From Siphonodentalium dalli (Eukaryota; Mollusca; Scaphopoda; Gadilida; Siphonodentaliidae): a stretch of DNA of 64,000 bases. How positions within the stretch are numbered: the stretch's first letter is position 1; every line of letters starts with the position of its first letter. The stretch is from positions 50,571,899 through 50,635,898 of the forward strand of contig CP136067.1 in NCBI GenBank assembly GCA_032622095.1. The letters are read 5' to 3'. Shown here piece by piece: positions 36,320 through 46,689 of this stretch. The notes under the pieces were generated by a model that saw only the letters and a list, made by a program, of their open reading frames with translations, did no database searches and had not been told where the DNA came from. The translations under genes were made by a program, and so were the position numbers.

Positions 36320-36790
36320 CGTATAGCGGCGTGCACTTCAAAATACACCTTATTATATCAGCTTTTAATTTCTTCCCGGTATTGAAATAGGTCGATACAC
36401 GCTTGAGCTACCTTTCTACGAGCATTATATGTCCCAGAAATATGCATTGAGGTATAAAAATACAACCTTGAACACGATTTTTGGGTCCCAAACAAAAAAA
36501 CATCTATTTGCACTGCATGGAACCGAAAAGACCGTTCCGTGATGGTCTATTCCTGATAGAAATAATGAGCGTTTGTTTCACTTCAGTGCGAAATATGCAA
36601 ATAGCTGGAAGATGGCTGTGACCAATGCAAGTATTTTTCAAAGCATATGAAGCCGGTATATCAATATTTCGTGAATTTGTCAACCTATCTTATATCGGCT
36701 TCCAAATTACGCAGACAAAATTTGGAATCCCGAATGAGCCATGTCTGTTCAACACCCTGGAACAGAATGCAGTTCGTTATTCTATTAACT
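36320..36790 (+). repeat. Dispersed 470-bp repeat family, copy 2
   Basis: Matches 14085-14560 in order along its whole length (GAAATAGGTCGATAC, CTACCTTTCTACGAGCATTA, TTTGGGTCCCAAAC, GAAGCCGGTATATCAATA, GAATGAGCCATGTC). Frames here are not genes. Confidence 0.7.
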
Positions 36791-36868
36791 TTGTGATTCT
36801 TCCGAAATGTATTCACATCCACCAATATGAACAATTGTGGGCACAGAGGCGGAAATTCTGCCGAAAAC

Positions 36869-36980
36869 TTATTCAAAATGTATGGAGCTTTTGAATATTC
36901 ATGACTTCCATATATGGAAATACTACTCCGGAACTTTGACATGTAGCACTAAAACCACGGAACCGGGCCTGGTTTAGTGA
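36869..36980 (+). repeat. Single arm of the 685-985 foldback family
   Basis: ATGGAGCTTTTGAATATTCA, TGGAAATACTACTCCGGAAC and TTTGACATGTAGCACT match the right half of 685-985. The second arm is missing. Confidence 0.65.
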
Positions 36981-37279
36981 CAGGCCGTATTGGAGCGAGA
37001 GTTCTTGCGTAAGTAAATCACAAACTAAATATTGAGAAGTGTCATAAATATATGTCATGCCAGTGTATACAACAAACTCGGTTGAGACAGCATTACACAT
37101 TGATATAAATGTTCGAATATACCAATCTTCGCATGAGTTTTTTCCAGCAACAATTGTGTGCATAATTGATTTCCATTTACAGAAAATTAAAAAGCTAGCA
37201 TATGCGACATCATCAGGTCCTTTAAAAAATGACAAGAGTTTATCAGTTTGAGATGTGTGTATATACGAGCAACTTTTGA

Positions 37280-37390
37280 TAGAGTCGTGTCATGGTTTAA
37301 TTAATATTATTGTATGTTTTATATTTATTTGTAATGTGCAAATATCCATTGAGGTGTTCTTGCAAATTGTGTGTGTTGCATGCGAATTGC
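37280..37390 (+). mobile_element. LINE 3' end fragment
   Basis: TTTATTTGTAATGTGCAAAT and CCATTGAGGTGTTCTTGCAA resemble the LINE 3' end at 28840-28945. No coding part is attached. Confidence 0.4.
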
Positions 37391-37619
37391 GTTTTGGAAA
37401 CTTTCGCAAATTGCGTTTTTAAACTTGTTAGCGTTTTTTTTTATCTTGGAAATGTAGTTTTCTAATGTGTGGTAAATTAATCTTGTCTACCGATTCAGGA
37501 ATATAGCAGGTACGGGCTAGCTATATTATAGTGCATGGGGTCAATATTACCCTATATATGCCCAACCGTATGCATGACGATAACAGCTGGTTGTTCGTCG
37601 TCAGCCATTATTGTAATTG

Positions 37620-38100
37620 ATGATTCTACATGCGCTGCATGGTAGCTCCAACGAATGACCTTCAACTCACACAGCAAGAAGATAGCTGGCAAAACCAGAA
37701 AAAGAACCGACCTACTATAAGATGTATCTGGTGTACAGCCTGGGGAACCAACAGCCAGACTATCATCAACCTCTACAATATTTTCGTCGGAGTACCTACA
37801 TCGACAAACTACAGAAAGTACAGAACAAAGCCCTCCGTATCGCACTCTGTCAGCCAAATGAACACCGACCAAAGTCCTCCACGACGCAGCCAACATACTT
37901 CCGATGACACAACGACTGATGGAACTCAGAAACTTGACCCTCGCCAGATTAGAGAATATCTCACTCATCCAAAAGCACCAAATACGAAACCAGCTACTCA
38001 CCACAATAAAGACACAATAAATAAATTCAACTCGATGAAACAGACAGACCCATATAGAACTCAGCAGCAGCTGACACATCCACCATGCCCCGCCGCATTG
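37620..38100 (+). pseudogene. Degenerate LINE RT C-terminal fragment
   Basis: In shifting frames the plus strand encodes a typical post-RT region: MYLVYSLGNQQ, then YIDKLQKVQNKALRIALC, and in another frame VLHDAANILPMTQRLMELRN. The LQKVQNKALRI and PMTQRLMELRN motifs are characteristic of jockey-like LINEs. At least one frameshift separates them. The 187-codon frame on the other strand (37552-38115) is an antisense shadow. Confidence 0.65.
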
Positions 38101-38469
38101 TGATATGGAATACATAACGTTTTAGGTTTTCAAAAAAGCGGTCGGCTCCAAATAATATATGTAAGCGGGGTGTGATATGTTGCGTTTTCTCCTTTGTTTT
38201 TCAATGGATATGAATGAATTTGGATTGTATTTCCGTATTGAGATATGGAATGTACACAAACGTTTGAAGTTTTGAAAACTTCTCAAATTTGGTGATTTTA
38301 TCGAACGTTTTCGTTCTGAAAAACGAAAACACACTAAAAAGTGTATAAGCTTCGTAAATATGCACACTTAACGTAAGTGGTCGGATTATTGGGAACTAGT
38401 TGGCTTGATATGTGCAATTTTATTTAGTGGAAATAACTTAAATTAAATTGAATTCAACTTAATATTTTA

Positions 38470-39250
38470 GATGAAATTCACCGACAGAAAATTCTGATAA
38501 AGCAAACATCCTTAACGAACAATTCAAATCAGTCTTCTCTCCTCGCACCACATTATCATTACAACAGCTTTCAACTCTAAGAGAGAACTGCAACTCAGAG
38601 CTCATAACATTCAATGGTTGTGGGTGCCGCATACGGCAGGCATGAACTAATTGTTAGCCAGGAAGGGGTAATGAAATTACTATCTAACCTCAAACACAAC
38701 GCCGGGCCCAGATAACATTAGACTCCTCATTCTTAGGGAACTACGGTGCCACATTACTCCTTTCATCTCAAAACTTATCCAAAATACAATGGACCATGAG
38801 ATACTTTCTAACATAATGGAACAAGGGGAACGAAGTTCCAATCTATTTAAAACACAACAAAACAAACCCAGCAATCTACCGCCCCATAACACTCACTTGC
38901 ATAATCTGTAAAATAGCTGAACACATAATTGCTTCTACTGATATTGATCACTTCAAAAATATCAAAATTCTCATCGAACTACAACATAGAATCAGAGACC
39001 TTCGCTGATTCGAAACACAACTGGTCGACGATCTTGGACGTATATATAGCCCTGTTGCAGGCCGCCAAACAGACTTAATTTTGTTAGACCTTCGACAAGG
39101 TTAACCACTCCAAACTTATGCACAAGCTCGGTGAAAATGGCACTCTAAAATGGATTACAGAATTCATGAAAAACAGAACACAAATCCCCGAAGGGCACAT
39201 TTCCAAAGAAGTGTTGATGACATCAGGGGTCCCCAAATCGAGTAAAAAAG
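38470..39250 (+). pseudogene. CR1-like LINE reverse-transcriptase pseudogene
   Basis: Multiple frameshifts and stops, but RT order is visible: FSDKANILNEQFKSVFSPRT, then a segment ending in LLSSQNLSKIQW, NPAIYRPITLTCIICKIAEH (the YRPI(S/T)LT motif), HRIRDLR, GRQTDLILLDLRQG (motif A region), and VLMTSGVPK for the GVPQGS motif. The motif C YADD is not recognisable. Old and inactive. Confidence 0.7.
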
Positions 39251-39579
39251 AACAGAGCTAATGTGTGATTACTCTCGCTTTTCAAGTGTTTCCAATATGC
39301 AACAAAACTTGCATATCAAATCACTTGAGCCAACTGGCCCCGTATTCTACCATGATACACTGTTGCAATATTTTTAACTGCTTTTAAACTCTACTCTGTA
39401 ACACAACTTTTATCTTTTCTGTCAATTTGTCCTCTCCCAGTCTAACACTCCCCTTTCTTGCACAGACGCGCACTGGCCATATACAGTCCCATAAATGGGG
39501 CTGTGTCGGCATAACCGCCCAGCTTGGTGCCAAGCTAGCATTTTAAATAGCCACTCTCTCAACATAAGAAGATAGATAG

Positions 39580-40014
39580 ATCGGAGTTATGGAGGCACCG
39601 TCCCAGTATGAGAGTTCATTACTTCATATGTGCTTAACTCAGCGAGCATGAACACATTCTCATTTCTTATCGAAATAGACATGACATTGTGTCGATCTGA
39701 ATGGCACATTGAAATGTCCTTCAACTCAGATCAAGCTTGAAAATCGTCGTCGTGTTCGAATCCGTGCCAACCTAGTCTAGCACAGACTGTGATGATCGTA
39801 TCAACTACGGCTAATGGGACGTCCTTAAAGGGAAGCCATTTCACTGAGAGGTTGGAAGGGTATCAGTCTGAACGTGGGTTCGAATATTAACACAGAACTG
39901 ATCTGTCATTATATTGGAACAGCACAACGCGCACTTCCTCCGAAATTGCGTCTGTGTCCATACTGTGATGACCGTATCCACGACCCAACCACCTCGGCTA
40001 TGGGGACAGCATCC
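39580..40014 (+). repeat. Older diverged copies of the duplicated unit; possible SINE head
   Basis: GAGTTATGGAGGCACCGTCC, AAGGGTATCAGTCTGAACGT and GGTTCGAAT-type words recur here and at 40020-40290. GTGGGTTCGAAT (about 39870) and GTTCGAATCC (about 39755) fit the RNA polymerase III B box, and AGAGGTTGGAAGGGTATCAG upstream is D-arm-like. A tRNA-derived SINE remnant is possible but unproven. Confidence 0.4.
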
Positions 40015-41170
40015 TTAAAAGGAAGCATCGATCACAGAGAAATAGGAAGGGTATCAGTCTGAACATGCGTTCGAATTATTTACACAGAACGGCTCTGCCA
40101 TTCTAATGGAACAGCACAACGCACTTCCATCGAAATTTCATCTGTGACCATATACATTATGGAGGCACGGACTCAGAACGAGTGTTCATTGCATGCTTCG
40201 TCAGTGATCGTGAGCAAATAATAATGGCCATGTATCGATCGGAATGGCACATTGAGATGTCAATCCCTCAACTCAAATCAAACCAATGTTCGAATGAAGA
40301 CTGAGTTTAGTGTGCCTGTCATTTGCAGAATGAGGTCCCCATAGGGTTAATTTAGTGACGCTATATCGCATAGCGGGCTAGCATTACCCAAACCACCCTC
40401 TTGGGACCTCATTCTGCATGGGTTCATCTGCTATGGGAGATATAGACTCACATAATCACATTGAGGTTCCCAAATGGTGATTATTTTGATGTACACCCAT
40501 TGGGAACCTCGATTATGCAATGTGTCGACTGCCAATTTGGGGATATAGATAAACTAAACTAAAAAAGAAATAGAATCTATGTGAAAGAAAATTATATAGA
40601 AATTTGATAATAAAGAAACGTTCCAGAGAAGATGAGGCCTAAGCAGAATGAGGTCCCCAGAGGGTGAATTTATTGATGAGAGCCCGCTATGCGGGATAGC
40701 GTTACTAAATTCACCCTCTGGGGACCTCATTCTGCAAATGACAGTCACACTAAACTCAGGCTTGGTTCGAACCCGTGGATTGAGAAATTAACTAAATCCG
40801 TAACTAATTAATTAAATATGTATTTAAAGTCCACCGACTAAGTGTTAGTTAAATCTAGGTAAATCGTTGGGTTAGAAAGATTTGGTTGCCAATAACTAAA
40901 TATATAGTTGGTATCCATCCAATTTACTTGATTATTCACTCTAGAATATTTCACCCGTCACACAACAACACCACGCCTTCCGACGACGACAATAATAATC
41001 GCTCACCAACCGATAACGACCCAGAATGGTTCAATATCAAAGGCCACAAACTTCAAGATTCACATCGGATAAATATAACCACCGACAAGGAGATCTGCAG
41101 CGACGTGATAACTTCATAGGTTGAACTAATCAAAGGCCAAGTGAACGGCCCAAATCCATCATACGGTCTC
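40015..41170 (+). repeat. Tandem segmental duplication, unit 1
   Basis: Begins TTAAAAGGAAGCATCG and ends CATACGGTCTC. It is nearly identical to 41567-42731, with a few substitutions and one small length difference (GACATATCGATATAG in unit 2). The near identity implies a recent duplication. The 64- and 77-codon frames present in both units are carried along and show no domain. Confidence 0.9.
40301..40759. mobile_element. Three-hairpin inverted-repeat element, copy 1
   Basis: Outer inverted repeats are CTGAGTTTAGTGTG and CACACTAAACTCAG, continuing with CATTTGCAGAATGAGGTCCC. Inside are three successive hairpins: about 40328-40420 (GCAGAATGAGGTCCC arms), about 40460-40523 (CACATTGAGGTTCCCA arms) and 40645-40738 (GCAGAATGAGGTCCC arms again, with CCGCTATGCGGGATAGCG near the tip). 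The second copy lies in unit 2 at about 41852-42319. Confidence 0.75.
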
Positions 41171-41174
41171 ATAA

Positions 41175-41566
41175 CCCTTTACCCAACAGAAGGGCCCTGT
41201 GCCAATGCATTCTCTTATATATGCGAGTCGACCATAGGTCGCCTCGCATATATAAGAGAATGCATTGGCTTAACACATTAAAAATGATAAAATTGTTAAA
41301 GAATGTAAGAAAAAATGGTAAAAAGTGTTAAAAAAAGATTTTTTTTTGGCCAATGCATTCTCTTATATATGCGAGGCGACCTATGGTCAACTCGCATATA
41401 TAAGAGAATGCATTGGCACAGGGCATAACTGTAACTATCACAATGTGGTCAAGGAGCCGATTCCAATGATATCCATATTTGTATGGTTTTATTGAGACAG
41501 ACCCAAGATAATTTAGGCTGTTGAAGCTTTATTTGGCCTGTTTTGGCCGGTTTGTTGGGTAAAGGG
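41175..41566 (+). mobile_element. TTAA-flanked MITE, copy 4, at the duplication junction
   Basis: 392 bp, flanked by ATAA (41171-41174, one change from TTAA) and TTAA (41567-41570). Both hairpins are present, with one loop change (CTATGGTCAAC). It lies exactly between units 1 and 2 of the tandem duplication. Confidence 0.88.
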
Positions 41567-42731
41567 TTAAAAGGAAGCATCGATCACAGAGAAATAGGAA
41601 GGGTATCAGTCTGAACATGAGTTCGAATTATTTACACAGAACGGCTCTGCCATTCTAATGGAACAGCACAACGCACTTCCATCGAAATTTCATCTGTGAC
41701 CATATACCTTATGGAGGCACGGACTCAGAACGGGTGTTCATTGCATGCGTCGTCAGTGAGCGTGAGCAAATAATAATGGCCATGTATCGATCGGAATGGC
41801 ACATTGAGATGTCAATCCCTCAACTCAAATCAAACCAATGTTCGAATGAAGACTGAGTTTAGCGTGCCTGTCATTTGCAGAATGAGGTCCCCATAGGGTT
41901 AATTTAGTGACGCTATCTCGCATAGCGGGCTAGCATTACCAAAGCCACCCTCTTGGGACCTCATTCTGCATGGGTTCATCTGCTATGGGAGACATATCGA
42001 TATAGACTCACATAATCACATTGAGGTTCCCAAATGGTGAATATTTTGATGTACACCCATTGGGAACCTCGATTATGCAATGTGTCGACTGCCAATTTGG
42101 GGATATAGATAAACTAAACTAAAAAAGAAATAGAATCTATGTGAAAGAAAATTATATAGAAATTTGATAATAAAGAAACGTTCCAGAGAAGATGAGGCCT
42201 AAGCAGAATGAGGTCCCCGGAGGGTGAATTTATTGATGAGAGCCCGCTATGCGGGATAGCGTTACTAAATTCACCCTCTGGGGACCTCATTCTGCAAATG
42301 ACAGTCACACTAAACTCAGGCTTGGTTCGAACCCGTGGATTGAGAAATTAACTAAATCCGTAACTAATTAATTAAATATGTATTTAAAGTCCACCGAACT
42401 AAGTGTTAGTTAAATCTAGGTAAATCGTTGGGTTAGAAAGAATTGGTTGCCAATAACTAAATATATAGTTGGTATCCATCCAATTTACTTGATTATTCAC
42501 TCTAGAATATTTCACCCGTCACACAACAACACCACGCCTTCCGACGACGACAATAATAATCGCTCACCAACCGATAACGACCCAGAATGGTTCAATATCA
42601 AAGGCCACAAACTTCAAGATTCACATCGGGTAAATATAACCACCGACAAGGAGATCTGCAGCGACGTGATAACTTCATAGGTTGAACTAATCAAAGGCCA
42701 AGTGAACGGCCCAAATCCATCATACGGTCTC
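41567..42731 (+). repeat. Tandem segmental duplication, unit 2
   Basis: Near-identical to 40015-41170, starting at the TTAA that closes the MITE. It includes the second copy of the three-hairpin element (about 41852-42319). Confidence 0.9.
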
Positions 42732-42750
42732 GGCAGTCGAAACTGAGTAG

Positions 42751-43110
42751 TAGGGCGGCTAAGTGTAAAATCGTTCACTTTGTGATACAAGCATGAAATC
42801 TGACACGAATGATCAGTATGGGCCACTAAACAATATTGTTCGACAAACCACGCGAAAATCCAAGATGGCCGCCATTTTCATGATGGCCGCCATTTTCAGC
42901 TACGTCAGTTTTCGAATTTTGAAAAGTTAACCGATTTTATCGATGTATCTTTCAAATAAGAGATCTTATGTCATTTCTAAAGGTTGAATTGATAATTAAA
43001 ACACAACATGAGAATGTTAAAACAATATATTGTAACAAATTAGCTGTTTCTTGTCAAAATTTTGGCATTTTTATATCACTTAACTTTCAAATTTCAAACA
43101 ATTTAACCTC
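42751..43110 (+). repeat. Left inverted terminus of a putative 9.1-kb element
   Basis: Starts TAGGGCGGCTAAGTGTAAAA. It continues with TCGTTCA, GTGATACAAGCATGAAA, ATGATCAGTATG, TGTTCGACAAACCA and later TAAAGGTTGAATTGATAA. The reverse complement of 51560-51901 matches in the same order, including TAGGGCGGCTAATTGTAAAA, TGATACAATCATGAAAC, TGCTCGACAAACCA and AAAGGTTGAGTTATCA. A GATGGCCGCCATTTTCAT duplication is embedded at about 42864-42895. Confidence 0.65.
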
Positions 43111-43139
43111 ACACTCTATATGGTGTTAGTATCTGCCAT

Positions 43140-45669
43140 GGGATAGCTACACACATGCATTACAATCAGTTCTTAGAGTCTTTAAAACTTGGCAGCCACA
43201 AATGCACAAAGTGGTGCATGGAAGCTCAATACGGTAGCATGAGCATTGCCCAATACACGTATTCTTGCAGCCGCATTTGTTCAACTGACTGCAACATTTG
43301 GAAATTGGTGGAAGCTCCGTCCAAAACGATTCCCAGTGACTGCCATTTTCTACCCATCCCCAATCTGCAGGACTCGGGTAAGCTGGTTTATGTGCCAATG
43401 ATTGTCTCCGTATATGCCCTGCCTCGTATGCGATACTTGACATCCTGCAACAGCGCAGACTTTGTTGGTGGAATAGCATTGTAGGGTTTTCCGTGCAAAA
43501 AGATCTAGTCTGGCTTCATTAATGTCATTCGATGTATTTGACCGGTCGTACATTAAAATAACGAATCTCTCTATTACTGCAATGTCATGTTCTGTGACGG
43601 ACACTGGAGAATTGCTGAGCCTGGAGAAAATGAAGCTTCTGGAAATACATTCCATGCCTGCCATGCAGACTTTTGTCCTTTCCCGCGAAATGCAGATACC
43701 ACATCACATCCACTAATTGCACGGAAAAAGATAATTCCATAACATTTTGTTGGACCTATTGATGAAACAATCTCATGTATCGGAATCCATCTGAATGTCT
43801 TTCCATGACCAATTGCTATCCACATGTTTTCCAAGCCTAATGCTTTCAAACTTGAGTATACAATCACAGCTATAATCTCTATACAACCGTGTCGGTGGCT
43901 TTAATCATGATGCTCTTGTGTTGGTTGACAATTGCGTGTTTTGCATGCACAAATATCCGTATATCGGCCTCTTCATGTGTACATGGTGCAAGAATATCCA
44001 AATCAAGTTCATGGTTACTTTGTACTTGTTCACCTTTGGTAACAACAATGCCATTGTCCGTAGTAACACTTATGATCTTGTCAGCAAGGAAGTGAAATAG
44101 CTCTGTTTTGTTGTTGTCATCGCAAAAAACCCATGTCAGTCTGCTAGAGTTTTACTAGATCGTGATACCCTTCTCCCGATTCCTTTCCCATTATTTGACC
44201 TAGTTTCCTGTTTGATGTTACCTGCCTTGTACATGTCAAACACGATGTCAGTTCTCTTGTAGTTATGGCAATATGTCTGTATTTTAGGAATGACATCGTC
44301 TTGTTCATATTCATCAAATGTTTTCACACTATTAGGTTTAAGAACATTTAGTATGGCATGCAGAACCAGCTGTTATCAGAGCATCTGCAGCGGGTGCTTC
44401 CTAAGTAGTGTTAACTCTGCTTCAAATATATCCATTAATTGAGATTTCTGGCACATATGAAGTTTTCCATAGTTACTGGTGAAATCTGGTTTTTATGTGC
44501 AAAAAAGTCATAATGGTTACATTCTCTTATCTGACAAGAAATGACCAATCGAGAGAAGAGTTGACAATCATCTTTCGTACTTGTTTTATTTGATTTGATT
44601 TGAGCTGGAGAAGACCCAAAAATTTAAATAGATTTTCTTTTGATTGGATCATAGAAAGTACATTTACTTTGGTTTCCCATTCCTTTTATGAAAGACGCAG
44701 ACTGTTGGTTGTCGGTGTTGGTTGGTGGGTTTGCATCTTTTGAATAGACATGTGGAACATTTGTATACGAGGCCGAGAGTAGTTAATGTGGGTTGTGGTC
44801 AATATTGCCAGCACCATGCTCGATCATACATACACATTGCAGAAGGCTTTGTGGTACAGAACTTTGTATACATCCTTGTTCAAACTTGTTGTCAAATTTG
44901 GTACGATGTTCAAGCATATGTTTACGAACGATTTCTGCTGCTCCAGCAATTTGTAGCGCTTCATTATATTTACAAGCTTGAGATAGTACAGAAACAAATG
45001 TATCCGAGAAAGTCGCAATCACATCCCATGTTTGTGCTCCTCGATCTGAGGGATATATATCAGAAGTTTTTTATTCAGTCTTGTGGAATTCACACTCAGT
45101 TCCTGTGCAACTGCATCACCAGCATATAACTTCACGAGAAGAGGGCCATCATTGAGAGTTCTTGCACATGTGTTAACTCTTTCGTCCAATTGCATTGTCG
45201 ATGCTTCTCTTAAGTCGGATTGTGGAGCCTCCAGGTCACACTGAAAGCACTTAACAGCTGCAGGCTGAATCGTTTGACGTTTATTTTTACTGGGAGTATC
45301 GTCTGCCACCTCAATGACATGCAAATGCTGTTCATGTGCCCGCTGCAACTTTTGGTTACTGAACCTGCATCTGCAGGTTACACGATACTTTGCCTTGTTT
45401 GTTCGTAATGTTTCTGCTATACCACAACCCTCGTCAAGTCTATGTGGATCAAACATGATCGGCAATGAGTTATTGGTATGAAACAGTGGTATATTTGTTT
45501 CAATGTTTGTATAACCATCGTGTTCTTTCTTCGGTGTGCATGGATTGACGTCTGGTGACGTCAGCTTTTCCTCTTTGTTCTGTTGGCAGAGACAGCACTT
45601 TTTCAAATCTGTAATCCATTTGTTCGGCGTGACCATTGATGCTTGCTGTGAGTTATTACAATCAACCAT
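43140..45669 (-). pseudogene. Degraded member of an uncharacterised multicopy family (nuclease-like core + CXC)
   Basis: Reading leftward, pieces of one long protein appear in order with frameshifts and stops. The N-terminus starts from ATG at 45669 with CCLCQQ; LDEGCGIAETLRTNKAKYR, FQCDLEAP and AGDAVAQEL follow (to 45019). Then come CMIEHGAGNIDHNPH (about 44790-44850), DDCQLFSRLVISCQ (44530-44574), MKTFDEYEQDDVIP ... GKGIGRRV (44150-44330) and KTELFHFLADKI ... HEEADIRIFVHAKHA (43920-44110). After KATDT the frame breaks, then MWIAIGHGKTFRWIP, ISGCDVVSAFRGKG, IERFVILMYDRSNT, DWGW, and a closing Cys-rich CGCKNTCIGQCSCYR like TSO1/tesmin CXC motifs. I recall this architecture from many abundant unnamed invertebrate and fish proteins. 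TDT and GCD spacing suggests a PIN/FEN-like nuclease, which is inference. Confidence 0.75.
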
Positions 45670-46400
45670 CTTCGAAAACTGGAAATATAGAATAAGCAGA
45701 ATATTACTACATTGTATCTGTAATAATTGTACATGTATATGAAATACACCGATATCTAAATTTCCGAAAATATTTCCATTTGGATTGTTTGGGTGCATAC
45801 GTTTTAATTTTAGCTTCATATCATTAACGATTGCTAAGATTTCTTAATGACGCAAATGTTTTAATTATTCTACTTTTACAGTTTAATATTATACTTTCAT
45901 TCCATAAAAAAAACGAAAATGTTACTTCAAAAGTTTAGAAATGTGATGACGTATGTGTCTATGTGATCAATATATGCACGTGAATGTGCATGAGTGAGTA
46001 TTGGTGTTTGAGTTTTTGTATACATGTGTGTGTCTGTATCTGTGAAGTTTATTCTCAATTTAATTAATTAATTTGTATACATGTACTTCTAAGACAACAA
46101 GAGCAATGCAGAAGATAAATAAACTGCATTTTTCTGATTTGACCTATTTATGTAATTTTGGTGTTCCATATTTTTGAAAACAAATTGAGCAGCACATTGG
46201 TTGAAGAAACACATTTTAAAACTGTTTTTGGCATTAAACAATCTTTGATTATCGTATAATGAATTATCTGCAGTTTATTCACCGTATGCACAGTATGGAA
46301 ATGATTTAATCACCTTGAATCTTGTGTTATTTTCTTGTTTTTGTCAGAGAAATTTGTCATCTGCTTCAGAAAATAATCAATACATTATAGAAGACCGATT
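45670..46400. other. Non-coding, AT-rich
   Basis: Upstream side of the degraded gene. A TTTCCAG just before its ATG could be a splice acceptor. Nothing else is recognised. Confidence 0.4.
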
Positions 46401-46401
46401 T

Positions 46402-46471
46402 GTACAAAATATGGAATAACATGTCAGGCTGACATGTTATTTCATATTTTGTACAAATCGGTTGTCAGCAG
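46402..46471. repeat. Near-perfect hairpin, 34-bp arms
   Basis: ACCGATTTGTACAAAATATG followed by GAATAACATGTCAG pairs with CTGACATGTTATTTCATATT and TTGTACAAATCGGT with only one mismatch. Confidence 0.8.
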
Positions 46472-46689
46472 TATTTAATAACTTCAAATATGAAATGCAT
46501 ACAATTGATTACTCTATTAATATTAGCAATTGTGTTGCCAATAGTATCAACACCATGCGTAGCTTAAACATTTTAACTCACACTATACCAACTCGCACAT
46601 GATTGTTAACAGCCTATTTACACATATCATTTAACAATATTCAATAACTCCAGAAGAGAACTTCAAAAGAAATCGCATATCTTAAACAG

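Noticed and set aside
37552-38115. 187-codon minus-strand frame with hydrophobic stretches
   Set aside because: Antisense to a LINE fragment whose plus-strand motifs (LQKVQNKALRI, PMTQRLMELRN) are recognisable.
43155-43484. Plus-strand frames of up to 135 codons between 43155 and 45129
   Set aside because: Antisense to the degraded minus-strand gene, whose motifs keep order.
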